Origin: Neisseria lactamica
Lineage (GTDB): Bacteria > Pseudomonadota > Gammaproteobacteria > Burkholderiales > Neisseriaceae
Length of the DNA stretch: 18,367 nucleotides
Direction of reading: 5' to 3'
Assembly (NCBI GenBank): GCA_001067655.1
Contig: JUNU01000202.1
Location: 1 to 18,367, forward strand
Both the position numbers and the translations under genes were made by a program. The notes beneath the pieces are model-generated. The model made no database searches. It saw only the letters and a list, made by a program, of their open reading frames with translations, and was not told the origin of the DNA. Positions 1 through 5,608 of this stretch are shown here, in pieces (position 1 is the first letter of the stretch; every line of letters starts with the position of its first letter).

Positions 1-84
1 CTTGGTGCTTCAGCACCTTAGAGAATCGTTCTCTTTGAGCTAAGGCGAGACAACGACGTACTGGTTTAAATTTAATCCACTATA
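1..84. repeat. Correia repeat enclosed element (CREE), left-truncated by the window
   Basis: The segment ends in TTTAATCCACTATA, the terminal inverted repeat of Correia elements. It contains the characteristic internal palindromes GGTGCTTCAGCACC and GAGAATCGTTCTC of the long CREE form. The other end lies outside the window. Correia elements are small non-autonomous MITE-like elements of Neisseria, flanked by TA, that can supply promoters or RNase III sites to neighbours. This copy lies downstream of the leftmost gene and is in the opposite orientation to the copy at the right edge. Confidence 0.88.
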
Positions 85-113
85 AAAGAACATTCATGGA
101 TGGATGCTTAGTT

Positions 114-125
114 TTCAGACGACCT
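114..125 (-). repeat. DNA uptake sequence (AGGTCGTCTGAA), downstream of glpR
   Basis: An exact DUS of the mucosa dialect reads on the minus strand. About 20 bases further on, at 142-154, an imperfect partner (AGCCATCTGAAAA) could form a weak stem-loop. This may serve as the 3' end of the glpR transcript. Confidence 0.75.
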
Positions 126-201
126 GCCCATTCAATAACAGCCATCTGAAAACGTTTCCCCATTGTACCCGAATTTCATTAACCTTTTGTAACCCTCGAA
201 A

Positions 202-978
202 TCAAAGCTGCACAGGTTCGGCAACCAGCCATTCTACGCCCGCATCGCCCAAAACCTTCTGCATGGCGGCTTCTGGTACGCGGTCGGTAAATACTTTGTC
301 AAACGAGCCGATGTCGCCCAGTCTGACCAAGGCGTTGCTGTTGAATTTGCTGTGGTCCACGCCCAAATACCTGACCCGCGCGTTGGTCATCATTGCCTGC
401 ATGACGCTGACTTCTTTATAGTCGTAGTCCAAAAGCGAGCCGTCGCTTTCCACGCCGTGCGTACTCATAACGGCATAATCGACTTTAAACTGATTGATAA
501 AATCAACCGTCGCCACACCCGTAATCCCGCCGTCCAAGGGGCGCACGACGCCGGATGTGATGATGACGGTGTAGTCGGTGCGCGCGGACGTGATGGAGGC
601 AACGTAAATATTGTTGGTGATAATCCGCAGGTTTTTGCGCTGCTTGACCAACTCGGTGGCAACGGCTTCCATCGTCGTGCCTATGCTGATAAACAGCGAC
701 GAATTGTCGGGAATGTGGGCGGCAATCAGGCGGGCGATGGCGTTTTTTTCATTTTGGCAATGATTGCGCTTGCCTTGTGCCGCGTTGCCGGAAATATCGC
801 CGACCGACGCGCCGCCGTGGTAACGCTTCAACTGACCGCTTTCGCTCAATTCCTGTATGTCGCGGCGTATGGTCTGCGGGGTAACGTCCAAGGCTTCCGC
901 AAGCTGCTCGACCGTCATGAAATGCTGCTCGCGCACGAGCGTGAGGATATGTTCGTGTCTCTGTATTTTCGGTTTCAT
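202..978 (-). CDS. glpR: DeoR-family transcriptional regulator, GlpR type
   Basis: This is a cytoplasmic repressor of 258 aa. Residues 22-42 form the DeoR helix-turn-helix with the family signature TPQTIRRDI. The rest is the sugar-phosphate-sensing DeoRC domain with the phosphate-site signature IGTTMEAVA. Segments such as RPLDGGITGVATVDFINQFK, DGSLLDYDY and VDHSKF follow E. coli GlpR, the glycerol-3-phosphate regulon repressor, almost in register. The ligand is therefore probably glycerol 3-phosphate or a related phosphate, by inference. The reading frame is open up to 1194, but family alignment places the start at 978 (MKPKIQRHEH), with a candidate -10 and phased repeats just upstream. It follows the GntR-type gene on the same strand after a DUS hairpin. 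No glycerol genes lie in the window, so the targets are unknown. Confidence 0.88.
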   Translation of the reverse strand: MKPKIQRHEHILTLVREQHFMTVEQLAEALDVTPQTIRRDIQELSESGQLKRYHGGASVGDISGNAAQGKRNHCQNEKNAIARLIAAHIPDNSSLFISIGTTMEAVATELVKQRKNLRIITNNIYVASITSARTDYTVIITSGVVRPLDGGITGVATVDFINQFKVDYAVMSTHGVESDGSLLDYDYKEVSVMQAMMTNARVRYLGVDHSKFNSNALVRLGDIGSFDKVFTDRVPEAAMQKVLGDAGVEWLVAEPVQL

Positions 979-980
979 CT

Positions 981-1018
981 GGATTCGTTTCCATTCGTTC
1001 CGGTTCGTTTGAATTCGG
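981..1018 (-). promoter_or_regulatory. Four 10-bp-phased TTCG repeats, putative GlpR operator
   Basis: TTCG occurs at 984, 994, 1004 and 1014, exactly one helical turn apart, the first three as TTCGTT. Read on the minus strand this is AACGAA repeated in phase. The known GlpR half-site contains the same WWCGAR core. The array fills the glpR 5' leader between the candidate -10 and the start codon, a natural place for autorepression. Confidence 0.5.
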
Positions 1019-1024
1019 ATTGTA
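1019..1024 (-). promoter_or_regulatory. Candidate -10 element for glpR
   Basis: TACAAT on the minus strand lies about 40 bases upstream of the chosen start codon and just upstream of the phased repeats. No good -35 is visible at 16-18 bp, so the promoter may be weak or activator dependent. Confidence 0.35.
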
Positions 1025-1080
1025 CGCCTTTTGCCCGAAGCAGGAAAAGGCAGCCGTCGATTTGGCTTTTGCCAAAACCA

Positions 1081-1121
1081 AAGGTCGTCTGAAAACCTGA
1101 ATCCGGTTTTCAGACGACCTT
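1081..1121. terminator. DUS inverted repeat, stem-loop after the GntR gene
   Basis: Two exact DUS copies in inverted orientation extend to a perfect 17-bp stem with a 7-nt loop. The hairpin lies 15 bases past the GntR-type stop codon and upstream of glpR. It probably ends the upstream transcript at least partly, so glpR may have its own promoter. Confidence 0.7.
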
Positions 1122-1136
1122 TTGGCGTGATTGGGA

Positions 1137-1853
1137 TTATTCCGCTTCGTATTTGCGTTCCAAACGCTCCACGCACGCGCTTAAGTGTTTGCACATGACT
1201 TTGACGACGCGGTTACGTTTGCCGTTGACCAGCAGGTCGAGGATTTCGCGGTGTTCGGAATGGGTATGGGGATTGATGGCGCGTTTTTCATGACGCTGCG
1301 CATCGAAAACGGCGACGATGAGCGAAGAGCGGGCGCACAGGGTGTTCATGATATCGAACAAGACGTGGTTGTCGATCAGACGCGCCAGTTCGACGTGGAA
1401 GGCGTTGGACAGGCGGTTCCAACCCACGCGGTCGCCGCTGTCGGATGCCTGTTCTTCACGTTCGATCATGGTGTAAAGCGGCTGGAGGCGGGTTTCCAAA
1501 TCGGGCATATCGGACAGAAGGTTCAAAATCATGCTTTCCATTTCGATACGCGCGTTGAACACGTCCTGCATTTCCTTCAAATCGGGAACATGGACGAACG
1601 CGCCGCGATTGGGCTGTAAATCGACAATTTTGTCGTGTGCCAACAGGGACAGCGCGCCGCGCACGGTATTGCGCGAGCAAACCATCTGACGGCAAAGCTC
1701 GGATTCGGTCAATTTTTTGCCGGGCAGCAAAACATGATCGGTGATGCCGTCCAAAATCAGGGCGTAAACGCGGAACAGCTCCGAATCGTGCCTGCCTGCG
1801 GGCATCATGGAAGAAGGGGTGGGCGCATGAAGGGTTTCGTTATCGGTATTCAT
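1137..1853 (-). CDS. GntR-family transcriptional regulator, FCD (FadR) subfamily
   Basis: This 238-aa cytoplasmic regulator has a winged helix at about residues 25-90 (LTESELCRQM, SRNTVRGAL, LQPNRGAFV). An FCD ligand/metal-binding domain occupies about 98-230, with the metal-site-type histidines in FHVEL, SEHREI and KHLSA. FCD regulators usually sense a carboxylate or other central metabolite, but the ligand cannot be read from sequence. The start is supported by GAGGAG about 10 bases upstream of ATG. The gene is divergent from a predicted small RNA whose promoter contains a palindrome typical of this family. From memory, a meningococcal sRNA (Bns1) involved in carbon metabolism is repressed by a GntR-like regulator, and this pair may be the counterpart. 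Confidence 0.88.
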   Translation of the reverse strand: MNTDNETLHAPTPSSMMPAGRHDSELFRVYALILDGITDHVLLPGKKLTESELCRQMVCSRNTVRGALSLLAHDKIVDLQPNRGAFVHVPDLKEMQDVFNARIEMESMILNLLSDMPDLETRLQPLYTMIEREEQASDSGDRVGWNRLSNAFHVELARLIDNHVLFDIMNTLCARSSLIVAVFDAQRHEKRAINPHTHSEHREILDLLVNGKRNRVVKVMCKHLSACVERLERKYEAE

Positions 1854-1994
1854 TATTTAAGCTCTCCTCATAGTCTGGCGTGTCATATCGTTTGAAATAA
1901 CAGAAATTTTGCAACGGCAGAAACCCGCCCCTTATCGCTTTTTGCTTGATTCCATTTCGATATAGCACAAAATCTGATTAAGATATAATTAAAA

Positions 1995-2006
1995 ATTGTT
2001 GACAAT
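1995..2006. promoter_or_regulatory. Palindrome ATTGTTGACAAT, putative GntR operator
   Basis: The site has two 5-bp arms, ATTGT and ACAAT, separated by TG. It covers the -35 hexamer of the divergent sRNA promoter, so a bound regulator would block RNA polymerase. The TTGT..ACAA layout resembles operators of FCD-type GntR proteins. Assignment to the adjacent regulator is inference. Confidence 0.4.
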
Positions 2007-2027
2007 CTCTAGTGAAGCTTGCACAAT
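1999..2027 (+). promoter_or_regulatory. Sigma-70-type promoter of the predicted sRNA
   Basis: A perfect -35 TTGACA (1999-2004) is followed after 17 bp by CACAAT (2022-2027, 4 of 6 to TATAAT). It faces right into a stretch with no ordinary gene. The expected start of transcription is near 2034. Confidence 0.55.
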
Positions 2028-2046
2028 ATCCTCACAAGGCCAAGTT

Positions 2047-2103
2047 ATGAAGGCTGATAGAGAGAGAATCCACAATAAGCAAGCAGATATATTCATGGTG
2101 TAG
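2047..2103 (+). CDS. Possible 18-codon ORF inside the sRNA
   Basis: ATG at 2047 is preceded by AAGG at 2036-2039 with 7-base spacing. The frame encodes MKADRERIHNKQADIFMV and stops at TAG in the terminator loop. It could be a small protein or leader peptide, making the RNA dual-function, or it could be chance. The peptide is hydrophilic, with no recognisable motif. Confidence is low because any 90-nt RNA may contain such a frame. Confidence 0.2.
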   Translation: MKADRERIHNKQADIFMV

Positions 2104-2124
2104 CGTGAATATATCTGCTTTTTT
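2081..2124 (+). terminator. Intrinsic terminator of the predicted sRNA
   Basis: A perfect 15-bp stem (2081-2095 with 2106-2120) has a 10-nt loop and ends in six T residues at 2119-2124. The T-run is only on the plus strand, which fixes the direction of transcription. It contains no DUS, unlike most hairpins in this window. Confidence 0.8.
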
Positions 2125-2172
2125 GTTGGGCGGCCTTTATTCACGCTTAAACAGTATTCCGCCTATAAACGC

Positions 2173-2212
2173 TTTTCAGACGACCCCAAGGATACGAGGG
2201 GTCGTCTGAAAA
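2173..2212. terminator. DUS-like inverted repeat after the OsmC-family gene
   Basis: The 15-bp perfect stem carries two 11-of-12 DUS copies ending GGGG/CCCC, with a 10-nt loop. It sits immediately after the OsmC-family stop codon at 2214-2216. A U-tract is poor, so termination may be partial. Confidence 0.6.
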
Positions 2213-2213
2213 A

Positions 2214-2633
2214 TTACTCTGCTTCGACGGTTTCAAAACTGTGGGTGATTTTCGCCGCCTTGCCCAGCATAATCGAGGCGGAACAATATTTCTCGGCGGA
2301 CATCTGCACGGCGCGCTCGATGGCGGATTCGGTCAAATTGTGTCCGATGACTTTAAAATGGATGTGGATTTCGGTGAACACGCGCGGGGCATCGTCGGCG
2401 CGCTTCGCGGTAACCGTCGCTTGGCAGTCCACCACCTTTTGACGCTGTTTCTCGGCAATCATTACAACATCGATGCTGGAACAGCCCGCCACGCCCAAAA
2501 GCAGCATTTCCATCGGGCTGGGGCCGCGTTTCGCCTGCCCTTCCGCCGCCGCGCCTTCCATGACGACGCTGTGTCCGTTTTCGGTCGTGCCGACAAAGCA
2601 CATTCCGTCTATCCATTTTGATGTAACTTGCAT
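2214..2633 (-). CDS. OsmC/Ohr-superfamily protein, YhfA-like
   Basis: This 139-aa cytoplasmic protein is close in pattern to E. coli YhfA, with shared segments SPMEMLLLGVAGCSSIDVV, VVDCQATVTAKR and AEKYCSASIMLGKA. The two cysteines of the superfamily peroxidatic site are present at residue 51 (VAGCSS) and residue 117 (KYCSAS). OsmC/Ohr relatives reduce organic hydroperoxides with these cysteines. For the YhfA branch the natural substrate is not established, so a redox role is inference. Length matches the family. It is flanked by DUS hairpins on both sides, so it is probably a single-gene transcript. A TACAAT at 2666-2671 on the minus strand is a possible -10. Confidence 0.9.
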   Translation of the reverse strand: MQVTSKWIDGMCFVGTTENGHSVVMEGAAAEGQAKRGPSPMEMLLLGVAGCSSIDVVMIAEKQRQKVVDCQATVTAKRADDAPRVFTEIHIHFKVIGHNLTESAIERAVQMSAEKYCSASIMLGKAAKITHSFETVEAE

Positions 2634-2705
2634 GATGTCTCTTCCGCGAAGTTGAAGTTGGTTTGCCCAATATTGTAAACAAATTTGACTGATAAATATA
2701 GCAAG

Positions 2706-2737
2706 AGGTCGTCTGAAATTTCCGTTTCAGACGACCT
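2706..2737. terminator. DUS inverted repeat between thiD and the OsmC-family gene
   Basis: Two exact DUS copies form a 13-bp stem with a 6-nt loop, three bases beyond the thiD stop codon. This is the usual Neisseria arrangement in which paired uptake sequences double as transcription terminators. Confidence 0.72.
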
Positions 2738-2740
2738 TAT

Positions 2741-3547
2741 TCAATCCCGATACGCCCAATGATTGACCGGACCGTGTCCCGCTCCAATGTTCAAAGGGTT
2801 GCGAATCGCTTCGGTAATGTATTTTTTGGCGGTTTGCACGGCTTCGAGTGTTTCGAAACCTTTTGCCAGCTCGGCGGCGATACAGGCGGAGAACGTGCAG
2901 CCCGTACCGTGCGTATGCGCCGTCGGGAAGCGGCGGTCGGCAAATTCAAACACGTCATCCGGCGTAAACAGCCAGTCGGTGCAGTATTCGCTGCGGCTGT
3001 CGCCCAAATGCCCGCCTTTAATCACCACGTTTTTCACGCCGCAATCTTGCAGGATTTTGGCGGCGCGTTCCGCGTCTTGGCGGTTTTCAATGCGCACGCC
3101 CGTCAAGGCTTCCGCTTCGGGCAGGTTCGGCGTCAGAATGTCCGTATCGGGCAACAGCAGGCGTTTCATCGCTTCGACGGCGGAATCCTGCAACAGCGGC
3201 GCGCCGCCTTTGGCAATCATCACCGGATCGAGGACGCGCTTGCCGAAACGGCATTTTTTCAAATTTTCGGCAACGCATTCAATCACTTGAGCCGTACCCA
3301 GCATCCCGATTTTATAGGCGCGGATTTCAAAATCGGCACGGATCGCTTCGATTTGCGCGGTAATGATGTCGGTCGGAACCAGATGCACCGCCGATACGCC
3401 GAGCGTATTTTGCGCGGTCACGGCGGTCAACACGCTGGTACCGAACACGCCGCGCATCTGAAACGTCTTCAAATCCGCCTGTATCCCCGCCCCGCCGCCG
3501 GAATCCGAGCCGGCGATGGTCAGCGTTTGGACGAATGTTTCTTCCAT
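2741..3547 (-). CDS. thiD: Hydroxymethylpyrimidine/phosphomethylpyrimidine kinase
   Basis: ThiD phosphorylates 4-amino-5-hydroxymethyl-2-methylpyrimidine and then its monophosphate, giving the pyrimidine half of thiamine in the cytoplasm. The 268-aa protein has the ribokinase-fold substrate motif AGSDSGGGAGIQAD at residues 12-25, the LDPVM segment at 106-110 and IKGGH at 176-180. The catalytic-loop motif HTHGTGCTFSA is at 211-221, with Cys217. The start is supported by AGGAG upstream of ATG. The acyltransferase gene lies 76 bases upstream on the same strand with no hairpin between, so the two may be cotranscribed. No other thiamine genes are nearby. ThiD and the related PdxK/ThiM kinases can be confused, but the GGGAG and GTGC motifs and length favour ThiD. 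Confidence 0.93.
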   Translation of the reverse strand: MEETFVQTLTIAGSDSGGGAGIQADLKTFQMRGVFGTSVLTAVTAQNTLGVSAVHLVPTDIITAQIEAIRADFEIRAYKIGMLGTAQVIECVAENLKKCRFGKRVLDPVMIAKGGAPLLQDSAVEAMKRLLLPDTDILTPNLPEAEALTGVRIENRQDAERAAKILQDCGVKNVVIKGGHLGDSRSEYCTDWLFTPDDVFEFADRRFPTAHTHGTGCTFSACIAAELAKGFETLEAVQTAKKYITEAIRNPLNIGAGHGPVNHWAYRD

Positions 3548-3623
3548 TTGGCTTCTCCTATTGTTTGGTTTGATGAAACGGTTCGGATAGCGGTTTGAAG
3601 TTATTTTCGTTTGTTTGGACCTG

Positions 3624-4373
3624 TCAGCCCAATTTTTTTAATTCTCGGCTCAAAATGCTGTGTATTTCCAGCGCCGTTTCGTAGCGGTCTTCTTTGGCGG
3701 GGACCGGCTCCAGAAAATGCAGCTCCACCTTGCTGGAAGGCTGGCTGATAATCATGCAGATGGATTGCCACAGGCTGGTATCGCCCACATAAGCCGCCTG
3801 AAGGTTCGGACTGGTGCCGTCGGGATTGGGGTATCGGCAGAGCATGGGGATAATGGGAACACCTGCATCGTAGGCGGTTTGGAAAAAGCTGGGCTTGAAC
3901 GGGAGGATTTCATAACCTTCCGTACTCGTCCCTTCCGGGAAAATGGTTACGGTATCGCCGTTTTTGAGAGCCTCGGTTACGGTGGCGATTTTAGCGGTAT
4001 TGCCTTTGGTACCTTTATTGCGTGAAACGTACACGGTTTGCGCCTGCGTGGCGAGATAGCCGACCACCGGCCATTTGGCGACATCGTCTTTTGCCACGAA
4101 GCGTCCTGGGAATGCGCCGTTGACCGCCATGATGTCCAACCAAGAGATATGGTTGCTGATTAACAACTGCGCCTGCCCTTCCTGAGGCAGCGTACCGAAG
4201 GTTTCCAGCTTCATGCCGCAGGAAGCGAGGACGCGCAGCGACCAGATTTGGATGGCACGCAGTTTGCGCCGTTTGCTGTAAAAGGGAAACAGGAAGAACA
4301 TTTCCGCCATACCATAAAGCAGGCAGAAGCCAATACAGAGCAGGCGGAAAGTAAAACGTAGTTTGGCAATCAT
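3624..4373 (-). CDS. plsC: 1-acyl-glycerol-3-phosphate acyltransferase family protein (PlsC/NlaA/OlsA type)
   Basis: This 249-aa membrane-associated acyltransferase has an N-terminal hydrophobic segment (about 8-31). It carries the HX4D catalytic motif NHISWLD at 74-80 (His75, Asp80), the FVAKDDVAKWPVVG block at 92-105 and the FPEGTS motif at 145-150. PlsC enzymes acylate lysophosphatidic acid to phosphatidic acid; neisserial NlaA is of this kind. The next gene upstream is OlsB-like. In other bacteria OlsA, a PlsC relative, completes ornithine lipids after OlsB, so an OlsA role is possible, alone or in addition. Sequence alone does not separate the roles. A DUS hairpin sits between the two genes. 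The start lacks a clear Shine-Dalgarno sequence. Confidence 0.88.
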   Translation of the reverse strand: MIAKLRFTFRLLCIGFCLLYGMAEMFFLFPFYSKRRKLRAIQIWSLRVLASCGMKLETFGTLPQEGQAQLLISNHISWLDIMAVNGAFPGRFVAKDDVAKWPVVGYLATQAQTVYVSRNKGTKGNTAKIATVTEALKNGDTVTIFPEGTSTEGYEILPFKPSFFQTAYDAGVPIIPMLCRYPNPDGTSPNLQAAYVGDTSLWQSICMIISQPSSKVELHFLEPVPAKEDRYETALEIHSILSRELKKLG

Positions 4374-4449
4374 AGAGGTTGTGGTGTGTGTATATTGGTA
4401 TAGGGTAAAATTGCTAAAAATCGGTTATTTCTTGATTTCACAATAGTTG

Positions 4450-4479
4450 AGGTCGTCTGAAAAGGTTTTCAGACGACCT
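4450..4479. terminator. DUS inverted repeat after the olsB-like gene
   Basis: Two exact DUS copies face each other across only a GG dinucleotide, giving a 14-bp palindromic arm pair with a very tight loop. It lies just downstream of the OlsB-like stop codon at 4488-4490. Confidence 0.7.
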
Positions 4480-4487
4480 TTTAGTCT

Positions 4488-5237
4488 TTATAGTCTGGGG
4501 GCAAAACGCTGAAGGTAACGGTCTGCCAGACGGGTAATGTCCATCATGATGAGCACGTCGGCGCAGTTGAACGCTTCATCGACACAAGGCTCGCCGCAGA
4601 ACCATGCACCCGCATTGAGATAGCCTTTAATCAGCGGCGGGACGTCCGGTTTGTCCGACGGGGTAATTTTGTCCCACTTGAGTGGATTGAGCGGCTTGAC
4701 GCACCATTTTTCAGGCGCGAGGTATTTGGATTTCAGGGCATGATACAGACCTGCCGCATCGCTGCCGCCGTCGTGCATATCGATGCTGCCGCAGCCTATC
4801 ATGAAGCGCAGATTTTCGTCTTTCATGAATTTGACCAAACCCGACCACAAAAGCATAACCAAACCGCCGTTGCGGTAGTCGGGATGGGTGCAGGCGCGGC
4901 CGAGTTCGACGGTTTGCGGCAAGATGTCTTTCAAAGGGGACAAGTCAAATTCGTGTTCGCTATACCAGCCGCCGACTTTTTTGGCGGTTTCTTCGGTAAT
5001 CAGGCGGTAGCAGCCGATGACGTCTCCGGTTGCGTCGTCAAAAGCCAAAAGGTGGTGGCAATGTTCGTCGTAAGGATCGACATCGCGACCATCGTCGCTT
5101 TCGATTTCTGCACCCAGTTCTTGGGCGAATACCTGATAACGCAAGCGTTGTGCTGCTTCAATTTCTGCCTGCGTTTCCGCAAGGCGCACGCTCAGACCGA
5201 TTTTGGGGCCGGTTTGGTTGAAACGGCTTTGGGACAT
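4488..5237 (-). CDS. olsB: OlsB-type GNAT N-acyltransferase (ornithine lipid synthesis)
   Basis: The protein (249 aa from the preferred start) belongs to the acetyltransferase branch that includes OlsB, which transfers a 3-hydroxyacyl group from acyl carrier protein to the alpha-amino group of ornithine. Seen in sequence: RLRYQVFAQELG near the N terminus, DEHCHHLLAFDD, IGCYRLI, the core ELGRACTHPDYRNGGLVMLLW, and the C-terminal PPLIKGYLNAGAWFCGEP typical of this family. An upstream ATG at 5258 has no ribosome site and lies too near the -10. The ATG at 5237 has AGGA at proper spacing. The downstream PlsC-type gene could supply the second acylation. Older annotation calls such proteins haemolysin-like. 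Whether this organism makes ornithine lipid is not shown. Confidence 0.78.
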   Translation of the reverse strand: MSQSRFNQTGPKIGLSVRLAETQAEIEAAQRLRYQVFAQELGAEIESDDGRDVDPYDEHCHHLLAFDDATGDVIGCYRLITEETAKKVGGWYSEHEFDLSPLKDILPQTVELGRACTHPDYRNGGLVMLLWSGLVKFMKDENLRFMIGCGSIDMHDGGSDAAGLYHALKSKYLAPEKWCVKPLNPLKWDKITPSDKPDVPPLIKGYLNAGAWFCGEPCVDEAFNCADVLIMMDITRLADRYLQRFAPRL

Positions 5238-5275
5238 GAATTTTCCTGTCTTATACATTGGATAATCGATTTGCG

Positions 5276-5281
5276 ATTATA
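5276..5281 (-). promoter_or_regulatory. -10 element for the olsB-like gene
   Basis: A perfect TATAAT on the minus strand lies about 40 bases upstream of the preferred start. At 17-bp spacing the -35 position (5299-5304) reads TATAAA, a poor match. Confidence 0.4.
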
Positions 5282-5385
5282 GCGGATATAGGACGGAATT
5301 TATATTGAGTTCGGACAAGTGAAGCAAATTAGGGATGAAATGTCTATGCAAAAAGAATTTTTTACAACAGAATGGGTATGCAGTT

Positions 5386-5397
5386 TTCAGACGACCC
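5386..5397 (-). repeat. Single DUS, one mismatch
   Basis: TTCAGACGACCC matches the uptake sequence at 11 of 12 positions, with the terminal base changed as in the pair at 2173-2212. It has no inverted partner nearby. Confidence 0.55.
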
Positions 5398-5500
5398 CTC
5401 CCCTGTTTTGAAAACATCCTGCATCCCCTTTCCTCAATACATACAACCCCTTCATTGAAATCCCACCGCATGATTAAAGGAAGGTAAAGTGTGTATCAAC

Positions 5501-5547
5501 CAAGAGGCTACCTGAAAAACGTTTTATGTTTTTCGGGTAGCCTCTTG
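5501..5547. terminator. Hairpin carrying the Eikenella-dialect DUS (AGGCTACCTGAA)
   Basis: Arms of about 20 bases (5501-5520 and 5528-5547) pair with one T-G wobble across a 7-nt loop. The left arm contains AGGCTACCTGAA exactly (5505-5516). The right arm has one change (AGGCTACCCGAA). All other near-gene hairpins of this shape in the window, except one, use AGGTCGTCTGAA. There is no upstream plus-strand gene for it to terminate. Confidence 0.65.
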
Positions 5548-5608
5548 CCAAATTGCCTATTCCTTTCTTATCATTCCGCCCCTCATTTTAATTACAGGAA
5601 AACGCATT

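Larger units (their letters stand above)
2034..2124 (+). ncRNA. Predicted small regulatory RNA (~90 nt), possible Bns1 counterpart
   Basis: The interval is bounded by a promoter with a perfect -35 and by a strong intrinsic terminator with T6. It is too short for an ordinary protein gene and lies divergent to the GntR-type gene. A free-standing sRNA is the simplest reading. The GntR palindrome on the promoter suggests repression by the neighbour, as recalled for the meningococcal sRNA Bns1. I could not compare the sequences, so orthology is unproven. A short reading frame inside it is described separately. Confidence 0.55.
5238..5608. other. 371-bp intergenic region between divergent olsB-like and lipoprotein genes
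   Basis: It contains the olsB-side -10, a single 11-of-12 DUS (5386-5397), and the Eikenella-dialect hairpin (5501-5547). The remaining AT-rich stretch shows no credible gene. A 64-codon minus frame at 5277-5471 has no supporting feature. No convincing promoter for the lipoprotein is visible after the hairpin. Confidence 0.6.

Noticed and set aside
746..752. Short homopolymers (seven T at about 746 in glpR; seven T at about 15026 in gloA) as phase-variation tracts
   Set aside because: They are too short for frequent slippage in Neisseria, lie in A-rich lysine/asparagine codons, and both frames are intact.
979..1194. N-terminal extension of GlpR up to 1194 (330 aa)
   Set aside because: The extra 72 residues cover the DUS hairpin and the phased repeats and have no family counterpart. 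GlpR proteins start at the MKPKIQRHEH-like position.
5238..5258. Upstream ATG for the olsB-like gene
   Set aside because: It lacks a ribosome site and lies about 16 bases from a perfect -10. The ATG at 5237 has AGGA at good spacing.
5277..5471. 64-codon minus-strand frame between olsB-like and lipoprotein genes
   Set aside because: It overlaps the olsB-side -10 and a DUS, has no ribosome site and no family resemblance.
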